From contig CM046330.1 in NCBI GenBank assembly GCA_025403435.1, positions 23,509,859-23,573,858 of the forward strand: DNA of 64,000 nucleotides, given 5' to 3'. Source of the DNA: Artocarpus heterophyllus. Lineage: Eukaryota > Streptophyta > Magnoliopsida > Rosales > Moraceae. Positions 34,394 through 43,461 of the stretch are shown one piece after another. A program made the position numbers and the translations under genes. Position 1 is the first letter of the stretch. Each line of letters opens with the position of its first letter. The notes below the pieces were generated by a model. It saw only the letters and a list, made by a program, of their open reading frames with translations. It was not told the origin of the DNA and did not search any database.

Positions 34394-36168
34394 ATGCCAG
34401 TTTGGTTTCGTGAGTCTTATAGTCGTAGGTTAGTTAGGAAAATTTTAGAACCACTTTGTGTCTCCGTCGTGTCTTCAAATTCACCAAAAATGGCTGATGA
34501 TGAAAGTGTTCATAATGAAAATATTGTTAATCAACAAATCATTAATCCTATTGTTCGCTCAATGAGAGATTATTTACAACCACCTCGAGAATCCACTCCA
34601 TCATGTTTGGTTTTTCCTCTCAATGCTCATCACTTTAGGTTTAAACCTGGAATGATTAACTTGCTTCCCAATTTTCATGGCTTAGAATCTGAAAATCCAT
34701 ATCTGCACCTTAGAGAGTTTGAAGATGTTTGTGCCACCTTCACTGACCAAGAAGTTTCAAATGAAATTGTTAAGCTTAAGCTTTTTCCTTTTTCTTTAAA
34801 AGACAAAGCTAAAACTTGGCTTACTTCTTTAAAACCTAGGTCAATAGGTACATGGCAAGAAATGAAAACTAAGTTTCTAAAAAAATTCTTTCCAACACAT
34901 AAGACCAATGCTTTGAAAAAACAAATTCAAAATTTTTCCCAAAATGCAAAAGAAGTTTATTTCCAAAGCTGGGAACGATTTAAAGATTTGTTGAATTCTT
35001 GCCCACATCATGGTTTTGAAAAATGGCATTACATTAGTTTTTTTTATGAAGGCTTAACTCCTGAAACCCGTCAATTTGTTGAAACAATGTGTAATGGAGA
35101 ATTCATTGATAAAGAACCTGATGAAGCATTATATTTCCTTGATAATTTGGCTGATAACTCTCAATACTGGCAACATAGTAATTCTGAAGGCTCAATTAGA
35201 TCTAATCTTGCTAATGCTCAAAGAGGTGTCCATCAACTTAGTCAAGAAAATGATCTAAGTGTTTGAATTGCATGTTTGACTAAAAGATTGAAGCCATGGA
35301 ACGGAAGAATGTCCAAGAACCCAAAATTGAAATTTTGTGTAGTGTTTGCCAAACTCTAGGACACTCAACTTATGAATGCCCAATTTTTAAGGAAGAGTCC
35401 CATGAATAGGTGAATTACACAAATCAATTGGACCCACCTAGAAAGCCATTTTTATCCCCACATTTTGACACATACAATTCACAATGGAAAAACGATCCCA
35501 ATTTCAATTGGAGAAATGATCAACCACAACAGCAATATCAACCACCACCATCATTTCCACCACAAAACTCTCAAGGCCGTCCACCATTTCCATCAAATTC
35601 TCAAAATTTTCAAAGGCCTCCATAAAATTTTTCTGAAAATCTCCAATCTCGAGTCAAAACTCTTGAAGACACTTTGCAAACTTTCATTCAAGCTCAAAAA
35701 TCATTCATTCAAAAACAGGAAGTTCATAACACTCGCACTTCTCAAGACATTCATGAAATTAAAAAATCCATTTCCAAACTCACTTCTTCCCTTTGCATTC
35801 AAGAAAAAGGCAAATTTCCTGCTCAACCTGTACATTATCCATCTGCTAATGAAATTGCTTCTTCTAGTTCACAGGCACAACAAGAAACTGTTAATTTTGT
35901 TACAACTCTTCGAAGTGGAAAAACTGTTGATAAAACTAATCTTTTAAAAGATCAGAAAGTTAATTCAACTTTGAAAAGTGGTGATCAAATTAATAGTGAT
36001 GAGGAAAATTTTGAAAAAGAAAAGAGTGTTTCAAGAGAGAAATTTGTTCCAAAGATTCCATTTCCTCAAGCTTTGCTTTCAAAAGAGAAGTTTGACAAAA
36101 ACGCTGAAATTTTTGAACTGTTCAAACAAGTCAAAATTAACATTCCACTTTTAGATGCAATCAAATAA
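34394..36168 (+). pseudogene. gag: Gypsy E gag, nearly complete but broken
   Basis: The first open part (34394-35266, 290 codons) holds the capsid domain with NFHGLESENPYLHLREFEDV, KLKLFPFSLKDKAKTWL and a W-x-E-M-KTKFLKKFFP segment, standard for plant Gypsy Retrotrans_gag. Translation may instead start at the in-frame Met at 34490 (MADDES). After a stop and a frame change the product continues in another frame with a perfect zinc knuckle, CSVCQTLGHSTYEC (35338-35379), a Q/P-rich linker and a coiled-coil-like region. In-frame stops are TAG 35407, TAA 35623 and TAA 36166. At 36166 the family has Gln in IKQ-P-YAKFLK, so that stop fits a CAA to TAA transition. Gag-pro would have been one polyprotein. 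Confidence 0.85.
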
Positions 36169-36189
36169 GTCCCATCTTATGCTAAATTT

Positions 36190-37125
36190 TTGAAAGATTG
36201 TTGCACAATTAAAAGAAAGCATAATGTGACTAAAACTGTATTTTTAGCTGAGAATGTTAGTTCCATCATTCAACATGATTCATCATTGAAATACAAAGAT
36301 CCTGGTTGTCCCACAATTTCTTGCATCATCGGAAATACTCAAATTGAACATACTTTGTTAGACCTTGGTGCTAGTGTCAACCTCTTACCTTATTCTGTTT
36401 ATCAACAATTAGGTCTAGGTGAACTAAAGCCAACTTATGTCACACTTCAACTAGCTGATCTATTTGTAAAAATTCCAAGAGGTGTTTTCGAGGATGTGTT
36501 AGTCCAAATTGATAAATTTTACTACCCAGTGGATTTCATTGTTTTGGATACACAACCTGTCACAAATTCAAATGTTCAAATTTCTGTAATTTTAGATCGT
36601 CCATTTCTTGCAACTTCTAATGCTCTGATTAATTGTAGAAATGGAATACTAAAATTGTCTTTTAGGAATATGACTTCAGAATTCAACGTTTTTAACATGG
36701 CACAATCACCCTCTGGAAAGTGTGAAGTGAATTTTGTTGAGAGCAGTACTTTAGGAACGTTTGTTGATCCTTTGGCTGATTTGGCTAATTCTTTTGATTC
36801 GAATGTTCCATCCAAAGTTGATAACCATCCTGTGAATGTTGCTGACCAATCTCTTAAAGCAAACAATTCAAATTTTGAAGCTGAATGTGAAAATGAAGTT
36901 TTTGAAGAAGAACCTGAGGATGAGGTGATGGGTGACACTATGGATGACCTCATGTATGATCTCATGGATGAAGAAGAATTTCAGCAAAGATTCTTTGCAG
37001 CTGCTGGCAACTTAACTTTTTGGGAGTGCTATCATTTGAGAAGGTTTAGAGCAACTCTTCCAATAGTCATCAACATTGGTGATTCTGACTCCGATCCTGA
37101 AACTGAAATCATAGTTATAGATTAA
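36190..37125 (+). CDS. pro: Gypsy E aspartic protease with acidic tail
   Basis: The reading frame is the same as the second half of gag, separated only by the TAA at 36166, so it was part of one gag-pro polyprotein. It shows the end of the linker (FLKDCCTIKRKHNV), then the retropepsin fold with active site TLLDLGASVNLLP (D-L-G-A instead of DTGA, usual in Athila/Tat elements) and the second hydrophobic motif VILDRPFLATSNALINC. After the protease comes an acidic 100-residue tail (EEEPEDEVMGDTMDDLMYDL) ending with a stop at 37123. A normal Gypsy polyprotein would run on into RT; here it ends. The frame is open, so a protease could still be made if initiated. Confidence 0.85.
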   Translation: MKDCCTIKRKHNVTKTVFLAENVSSIIQHDSSLKYKDPGCPTISCIIGNTQIEHTLLDLGASVNLLPYSVYQQLGLGELKPTYVTLQLADLFVKIPRGVFEDVLVQIDKFYYPVDFIVLDTQPVTNSNVQISVILDRPFLATSNALINCRNGILKLSFRNMTSEFNVFNMAQSPSGKCEVNFVESSTLGTFVDPLADLANSFDSNVPSKVDNHPVNVADQSLKANNSNFEAECENEVFEEEPEDEVMGDTMDDLMYDLMDEEEFQQRFFAAAGNLTFWECYHLRRFRATLPIVINIGDSDSDPETEIIVID

Positions 37126-37214
37126 TGTTTGTATCATATTTATGTTTTTGTATTTGTTTATTGTATCTTTATTTTCTTTGTTTTTCCTAAAAATCAGAAA
37201 AATAATTTCAAAAA

Positions 37215-37306
37215 TTCATTAAAATGGCAGAAATTATGGAGGTTATAATCAGCACGATTAGTTGGTATTTTTGTATCAACGGCCTCTAGAAACGCATTTT
37301 AATGAA
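37215..37306 (+). ncRNA. Hairpin module a, after gag-pro
   Basis: A perfect 12-bp inverted pair, TTCATTAAAATG / CATTTTAATGAA, encloses GGCAGAAATTATGG...CCTCTAGAAACG. It is the largest and most deviant of five related hairpins (see 38444, 39863, 39983, 40038). Whether it acts as RNA is unproven; type ncRNA is used for a possible structured RNA element. Confidence 0.45.
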
Positions 37307-37507
37307 ATAATTTTCAATGAATTTTTCTGAATTTTAGATCTTTATTAAAAAAAACAAAACAAAAAAATAAAAAAAAAACACAAAAATATTTTCATTTCTG
37401 AGTAATCTGTTAGGTTACCTTTCTTTGACCCATTTTAGTTCAGCCCATTACTCTCGCATGCGTCTGAATAGTCTTCCACGTGTCTGAATAGAAGTCTACC
37501 CCTTGTC

Positions 37508-37515
37508 TATAAAAT
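37508..37515 (+). promoter_or_regulatory. Internal TATA box before the cysteine-rich ORF
   Basis: TGTCTATAAAATC lies about 260 bp before the ATG at 37776. The same string precedes LOG. Upstream lies CCACGTGTCTGAATAG, in a less AT-rich stretch; the leader is C/T-rich with CTCTCTC words, as in plant 5' UTRs. Confidence 0.55.
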
Positions 37516-37775
37516 CTGTTACTGTGTATCCAAGCTCAGAAATCTTTGTTCTTTCTCTCTCTAAATTTCTTGTTCTCACTCTCGAATTCTCTCTGTCTTC
37601 TCACTAAAATTCCAAGAAATTCTTCAAAACTCTTTCAAAATTCTTCAATCTTTCAAACACTTTTTCTAGAAAATCTTCAATCTCCTTTTCTTCTGCTTCC
37701 ACAAAAATCTTCACAATCCTCTCTCGAACTCTCTCTTAAAGCTTTCAATTCACTCTCAAGAATCTCAAATCCTCA

Positions 37776-38270
37776 ATGATGGATCCGAAATATGAGCACT
37801 TAAAGAAATATTTCCCTTCACTTTCTCAAAGAGAGATCAAAAAGAAGTACAAAACTAGAGTCACTCGTCTTTGGGTACTTTCACGTTTTAAGCTTCCTAC
37901 TGATATTCAGATGTACATAGAAGGTCTTGCTCGTTCAAGTGATGTAAATAATGTAGGATTGCCTGGTATGGGTACCAATCTGTGTGCTAAAAAAAGAAGA
38001 GCTCGTCGTATGGAGTCAAAATGTCATAAATGTTCTCGTCAAACTTGTTCTGGAAAATGTCCTTCACCTGGTTTCGTATCTAGAAATAGGGAAGATAAAA
38101 TTCAATTATGTAAAAATGGTCTTAGGAATGAAAACTTAGAAGATCTCCGAGCTTCTCTTGAGTCCCATCCAAGTGGATACATTTGGGGGGCTATGAAACA
38201 ACTCTGGCCTCAATTTCATGAAGAAAAAGAACGTCTTAGGAATCTGACGCTAAAAGACCCAACTGTTTAG
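37776..38270 (+). CDS. Basic cysteine-rich protein of unknown function, cargo of Gypsy E, 164 aa
   Basis: An intact frame starts ATGATGGAT. The N-terminal half is basic and probably helical (residues 1-50, with FKLPTDIQMYIEG). Then comes the basic run AKKRRARR (71-78), immediately followed by a four-cysteine finger C83-x2-C86-x4-C91-x3-C95 (CHKCSRQTCSGKC), and a charged C-terminal tail (SGYIWGAMKQLWPQFHEE). It is not gag: the gag zinc knuckle (CCHC) is elsewhere. A basic run abutting a Cys finger recalls the small cysteine-rich nucleic-acid-binding proteins of carla-like plant viruses, many of which suppress RNA silencing. That is recognition of a pattern, not a verified homology. It has its own TATA box upstream and a hairpin module downstream, and no stops, unlike its neighbours. 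Confidence 0.6.
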   Translation: MMDPKYEHLKKYFPSLSQREIKKKYKTRVTRLWVLSRFKLPTDIQMYIEGLARSSDVNNVGLPGMGTNLCAKKRRARRMESKCHKCSRQTCSGKCPSPGFVSRNREDKIQLCKNGLRNENLEDLRASLESHPSGYIWGAMKQLWPQFHEEKERLRNLTLKDPTV

Positions 38271-38443
38271 TTTGCGAGAATGTTAGATGGAAAACAGACT
38301 CAAGATCCTTCTACTTCAGAACAAGGTCTGTAAGGTATTTTTCTTTGTTTCTCTGAGTGTTTGTCTTAAAAAAATCATCATAAAAAAAATAATAAAAAAA
38401 ATTGAAAATTTATTCGAGATATGATCATAGTTTTAATGAAAAA

Positions 38444-38491
38444 TCATCAAAACGGCTGAGTAACGGAATTTCTAGAAACATGTTTTGATGA
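38444..38491 (+). ncRNA. Hairpin module b, between cysteine-rich ORF and LOG
   Basis: A perfect 10-bp stem, TCATCAAAAC / GTTTTGATGA, encloses GGCTGAGTAACGGAATTTCT then AGAAACAT. The internal motif matches modules c-e, while the stem sequence is different. A 3'-end, stability or packaging role is possible. Confidence 0.5.
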
Positions 38492-38869
38492 ACAAAAGAT
38501 TTCTTCAACTCATTCTCAAATAAAATTTCATCAACAAAAATTTTTTTATTTTTGTGTGATCTATACAGTTGTTGTTTAATAATTGTGATTGTACCGTTTA
38601 TCTTATAATAATAATATCTTGACTTTTCTTCTTTTGTCAGAGGCATAATTTTATTTGGTAGGTGTCTTGTGTGTCGTGTAAGATAAGCTTTGCTTCGAAT
38701 TTTAAAATTTAGTCCTATTTGTCAAAAGTTGTACAGTAAAGTCTAGTTTGTCAAAAAGTTAATAGTGTTGTCAGGTACAAGTTGTCTGCAGGTGTGTCAC
38801 ATTTATCTGTCCTTGTCTGTCATCACAACTGTCTTTATTTAATTCTACCCAACGTTCTCTTTAGGTGTC

Positions 38870-38877
38870 TATAAAAT
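38870..38877 (+). promoter_or_regulatory. Internal TATA box before the LOG homologue
   Basis: GTGTCTATAAAATCC lies 114 bp before the ATG at 38991 and repeats the 37508 element almost exactly. An A-rich (AAAAT)n leader follows at 38931-38965. Confidence 0.55.
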
Positions 38878-38990
38878 CCTTTCAGTTCTTAAGTTTTTCT
38901 CAGAGCGAATTTATAAGATAGAGTCAGTAAAAAAAAAATAAAAAAAAAATAAAATAAAATAAAAATTGAGTCTTAGTCTTAGTAATTATC

Positions 38991-39611
38991 ATGGTTTCCT
39001 CATCCCAGTCATCTTTAAAGTTCAACAATATCTATGTGTTTTGTGATTCTAAATCAGGAAAAGGCATTGATTACATAGAAACTGCATTTCATCTAGGCTA
39101 TGTCTTGGCTATAAAAAAGATAAACCTTGTCTATGGAGGAGGTAGTCTAGGTTTAATGGGTACTGTCTCTGCTGGAAGACGTTCTGGAGGTACTAGAGCT
39201 TTAGGTATTATTCCAGGTGTCCTTGCTTAAAGTCGTTTATGTGGTCCTACCATTGGTGTTGAAAAAATATTTGCAGGTATGCCTGAGCGAATAAGAGACA
39301 TGGAGTTTGCTTCTGATGCTTTCATTGCCTTACCTGGAGGTTTAGGAACTCTAGAGGAACTTTTTGCCATTGCTAGTTGGAAATTGTTAGGACTACACTC
39401 TAAACCTGTTGGTTTGTTAAATATAAATGGTTACTTTGACACTCTGCTTAGTTTTTTAGGAAGAAAGATTTTTGTCTTTGCCACTACTGTAGAGGAATTA
39501 CTCAAAAAAAAATGCACGTCATTAATCCTGAAACAAACACTGCAACATCAAAGTTTTGCGGAAAACGCAAACAAGATTGGGATCTTTCTCTCTAAACTCT
39601 ACCTCTTTTAG
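38991..39611 (+). pseudogene. LONELY GUY (LOG) homologue captured in Gypsy E, one in-frame stop
   Basis: LOG enzymes release active cytokinin bases from cytokinin riboside 5'-monophosphates. One frame of 206 codons shows the N-terminal nucleotide-binding strand (NNIYVFCDS), the LOG motif GGGSLGLMG (49-57), MPER (97-100, the family's M-x-E-R-K, with the Lys replaced) and PGGLGTLEEL (115-124), then SWKLLGLHSKPVGLLN. Both diagnostic LOG motifs are present. Codon 80 is TAA (39228-39230), the only stop before the end. Beyond about codon 165 the frame leaves the family pattern, probably by a slip in the A run at 39504-39512; the neighbouring frame reads on to a stop soon after. Plant LOG genes have several introns; here the whole domain is contiguous, so the copy came from mRNA. 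TATA box upstream, three hairpin modules downstream. Confidence 0.85.
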
Positions 39612-39862
39612 TTTTACTTACAGCATTATTGTTTTTTGTCTTTGTTTATGCGTTTGTCTTTGAATAACCACCCTTGTGAGTATATTTTGTTAGTCTTCTT
39701 ACTTAATCTTGTTAAACATTGGGAACAGTGTTCAATTTAGGTTAGGCGGGAAAAGGTTGTGTTAATTTTTTTTCTTTTGTGATTGAATCTGGGACTAGTT
39801 TTAAAAACCAAGCGAAAAAAAAGGTGTGCTGTTTTTAAGACTTTAAGATTCATGTGTTCATA

Positions 39863-39908
39863 GGTCGAGATGGTTGAGTGAAGGTTTTGACCTGAAACGC
39901 GTATCGAT
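39863..39908 (+). ncRNA. Hairpin module c, after LOG
   Basis: TCGAGAT / GTATCGA pair at six of seven positions (one G·U) around GGTTGAGTGAAGG...GACCTGAAACGC. It is the weakest stem of the five, but the internal motif is clear. Confidence 0.4.
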
Positions 39909-39982
39909 AATGGTCCGAAAATGAAGTCCTTTGTGTTTGTAAAATTCTCATCTCTGTATTTTTCTTTTGTAGCATAAAAGTT

Positions 39983-40032
39983 TGAAGATGGCTGAGGTAA
40001 GGAGTAGTTATTATTCTTGAAACGCATCTTCA
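39983..40032 (+). ncRNA. Hairpin module d, after LOG
   Basis: A perfect 8-bp stem, TGAAGATG / CATCTTCA, encloses GCTGAGGTAAGG...TTCTTGAAACG. Confidence 0.5.
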
Positions 40033-40037
40033 CCTTG

Positions 40038-40089
40038 GTAGAAATAGTTGAGTAATGGAGTGACTAGCATTCTTGAAATGTGTTTCTAC
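40038..40089 (+). ncRNA. Hairpin module e, after LOG
   Basis: An 8-bp stem, GTAGAAAT / GTTTCTAC (last pair U·G), encloses AGTTGAGTAATGG...ATTCTTGAAATGT. It follows module d with only five bases between them, so d and e look like a tandem duplication whose stems have since diverged in sequence but not in pairing. Confidence 0.5.
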
Positions 40090-41341
40090 ATGATTGTAAA
40101 AATTGTGTGTTTGCATTGCATTTATTATTAAAAAAAAAAACAACTCAAAAAAAAAACTTAAAAAAAAATTTAAAATCTAAAAATATTTTGGTGATTTGCC
40201 TCATGTCCAATGACGACATCAAGATTATATCATTTCCATGACTTAAGGTAAATTTTAAATATTATTTAAGTTTATGTTAGTTTCTTTAGTTTGCCATATG
40301 TTTAGGATAAATATTTTCCCAAAGTTTGAACACTTAATCTTGCACTATGATTTGTTATATTAATTTAGAGACTGTTTATGTTAGTATAATTTAATTTATT
40401 TTTATAAAATCTTATAACTTGTTTAAATCCCTCTTGAGGCGAAATCCTAGATAACACTAAGTTATAGATATAATTTAGGCCATCTTTGGATCGTTTGAGC
40501 CTTTGAAGTTAACCTGTTTACATTTCATATCCCTAGTTACCTCGTTGTGCTTAATGTTCTGTTTTCTTTGTTACCCATATATTTAGCCTAGCCTTTTTTC
40601 ATAATCATTTTCTTGTACCTTTCACTCATAAGGCATTTGTTCTTTCAAGTGAAATCAGATTTATGTGGTTAGGATGAGTTAGGAATATCTACTACCTCTG
40701 TAAAATATGTACGTTTATTGTAATTCTTCAGTTATTTTGTTAAAAAAAAAAAGAAAAAAAGCGTAAAAAAAAGCTTAAAAAAAAGAAACAAAAAAGAAAG
40801 TTAAATAAAAAGTGGTTGACAAAGGAAATTTCATTTCGAGTTCGGGATTGTAAACTTTGGGAATTGGATTGTACATTTTAAAGGTTCAAGATTTTTGTGA
40901 GTGTCTTATGGGTGAATTGAGCCTCAAATATATCTTCCATCATACCTTTAACCCAAGCCTTACATTACAAGCGGAATAAAGTCCTAAAAGTCTTTAACAA
41001 GGTGTTATTCTACATTAGTGGAGAGAGAGATGAAAAACAAATTTATAAGAATTTATTTAAATAAATTAAGATATATTAATATAAATTTATCTGGTTAATA
41101 TGCATTGATTAGTAATAGAAATTCACACATACATAGGGGAAAATTCATCTTAAATATCTAACGAACTCTAGTAATGAATCATAACTTAATTAATGTTTAC
41201 ATCTTTACTTTGAGGCATGAATATGAGATAAACCCTGAGGAAAAACAATGAGGAATCACAAGTTAAAAAAAAAATCTTTTGTCTGTTTTAAGTTTTATCA
41301 CTTTAGTTGCTAGAGACTATCAATAAGCTGGTTGCGAGGTG
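40090..41341 (+). other. Non-coding 3' region of Gypsy E
   Basis: 1.25 kb of AT-rich DNA with A runs lies between module e and the 3' LTR. I find no frame with RT, RNase H, integrase or envelope-like similarity on either strand. The segment before the LTR (CTGGTTGCGAGGTG) is only weakly purine-rich. Confidence 0.6.
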
Positions 41342-43461
41342 TGATGAGACTGTAAAAGTGTACATTTTCTAAGGCTTAAATCATTTGTTTACGCTTTTAT
41401 TTCTCATTAAATCCTCTAATTAATAGCATTTTGTGTTAATAAGTATTTTTGTGTCTTGGTGTGAAATTATGTTTAAAAATGCGTTTTTAGTGTGTTTTTA
41501 TGTTTTTAGTAAATTTTAGAGTCATTTTGGTGTGTTAAATAAGTGTCTAGTCTGTAAATAGTCAAAACCGTAAAAGTAATGCTGTTATTTTATTTTGAGT
41601 TTTAGTGTGTTTGATAGTGTGTTTTAAGTTTATAAATATGTCTTGTTATATTTTTAGTAATTTTTAAAATTTTTTTTCAAGTCATAAAAATTATATCTGT
41701 GCTAAACCGCAAGAGACTAGAAATTTTAGGAGTTTTTATTTAATTTTGTGTGTTTTAATGTAAAATAAATATTTTTTAAATATTATGTTTGTAAAATAAT
41801 TAATATTAGTGTGTTTGTGATTTTTAGATTTGAAATTTGGGGGAAAAACAGAGCAAAACAACACCAAAACGGATAAACTCAGACATCGAATGCATCAAAA
41901 AGATAAAGAAAATTCAAATTTAAATTAAATGGGATACGTGGCGTAACAAGGACCGTCGGATCAACTGACAAATTAATCTCAGCCGTCCAAGGAAGAGACG
42001 CGTGTCAACGCATCATCCGGTGCGTCATCGGAATCTCAGCGTATAGTCCACGTGTCTAAATCTAATTGGCGCATGTAACGACGGTGCAGGCGAGGCAGGG
42101 GAGTCTCAGGCCTCTTTGGATTACGTGCGGTCGTGTTCACTTGCTCCCACTTTTCTATCCGTTCGATGAAAATAGCAGGAGCGATCCAACGGTCCTCAAC
42201 CTTGGACCCACTGGACCACCTGGACCCAATCTTCCCTGCGTCTGACAGCCATTGGATCACGTCTTCAACACTCCAGATCATGCATGTTTTGTGCTGCTCT
42301 GGTATGCATCACACCGGATTACAAAGGAAAATCTGCACACTCAGGAAGGCGGACCAGCGCAAAGAAGAGAAGAAGAAAATAATTCAAATCGTCAACTTTC
42401 AACAGGAAAACACATTAATTTCAAATGGCAGTTTGTAAAATCGATCTCCTATAAATACCGAGGCATTTCCCTCAGTTTAGGAGAGCCTTTCGTAGCATAA
42501 AAATGTTGTTGTAATAATTATAGTCTAGTTTTTATTTTAGTTTTTAGTCTAGTTTCTTGTAAAATATTTTCTAGTTTATGTTGTAAAAATTATGCTCAAT
42601 AATATCAGTAGTACTTTATTAATTATGTCTTTCTAAATTTCTTTTTAGCTGAGGGGAGAGGGAGAAATTCTGGCAAAATTATCTTAAATATTTTTGGTTT
42701 TTCTTAGTTTTCTAAGCTGTTGGAATGCCAAAATATTCTCTTAGAAAACCTAGAATTTCAATATTTTCTTAGCTAGAACTCTGCCAAAATTACGGTTCTG
42801 ATTTATCGACAACATAGACTGGCACGGATAATGCTTGGGAGGATCTTGATTACTCGTAGATAGAGAGTGGCTCGGTAAATACTTAACTTACTATCTTGGT
42901 TGTTATTTTAGTTAAGTTATGTTGAACTACTGCTTATTTATTAAGTTGTGTTTTTGCTACATTATAGATATGGAATGGCACAGTAAATGCTTGGTAAATC
43001 TTGATTTATTGTCGACATAGGATGACATAGTGTATACTTAAACCAACTAATAACTAAAAAGAGAAACTAAAATATATTGAAGATAATTGTCAGAACAGAA
43101 CATTTGAACCTCAGCGCTGTTATTATTGTTGTTTTACTTTCTTAAATTGTTGTTATTATTGTTGTTACTCTGCTTAAATTATTATTTGTATTTCTTGTTA
43201 TTAAAATTCCAAATTATCAAAATTTAAAGATGAAAAATGTTGTAAACAAATGTGTAAATATTGTAAATACATTCCGTGAATAATAAATATTAATCCTCAA
43301 ATTTTTAAGCTTAAATAAAAAGAAAAAGTTAATATAATACATGTATTGGAACTGAATAAATCCTTCCTTGTGGGTTCGACCTTGGATTCACCGAGAAAAT
43401 ATTACTTGAGACAACCTTATATTTTAGGTTAGTTTAAAATGCGTAAATAGACGTGAGACCA
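41342..43461 (+). repeat. 3' LTR of Gypsy E
   Basis: It matches 31574-33701 throughout with scattered substitutions and 1-bp indels and ends GACGTGAGACCA before CGTTC (43462-43466). The TATA box is at 42450-42457. Confidence 0.93.

Larger units (their letters stand above)
31574..43461 (+). mobile_element. Gypsy E: non-autonomous LTR retrotransposon carrying a cysteine-rich ORF and a LOG homologue
   Basis: E is 11,888 bp with 2,128- and 2,120-bp LTRs (TG...CA), a tRNA-Asp-type primer site, gag, an aspartic protease, then two cargo frames and long non-coding 3' DNA. Nothing resembling RT, RNase H, integrase or chromodomain is readable between 37126 and 41341 on either strand, so E must depend on enzymes from a related element. 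Gag and protease motifs and the primer site fit the Athila/Tat branch of plant Gypsy. Over about 400 sampled bases the LTRs differ at about a dozen positions, so E is the youngest of the nest (D and A LTRs are far more diverged). No clean polypurine tract is seen immediately before the 3' LTR. Confidence 0.93.

Noticed and set aside
38991..39611. LOG frame as an ordinary host gene
   Set aside because: It lies well inside the LTR-bounded Gypsy E, lacks introns and has a stop, so it is cargo, not a resident locus.
38444..40089. Hammerhead ribozyme reading of the hairpin modules (CTGAG...GAAAC)
   Set aside because: The core would need CUGAUGA and arms that pair with a separate substrate strand. 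Here the motif is YTGAGTRA and the two flanks pair with each other, so no hammerhead fold forms.
38444..40089. Box C/D snoRNA reading of the hairpin modules
   Set aside because: UGAGURA is not a box C (RUGAUGA), a CUGA box D is present in only one of five, and 45-52 nt is shorter than plant C/D snoRNAs.
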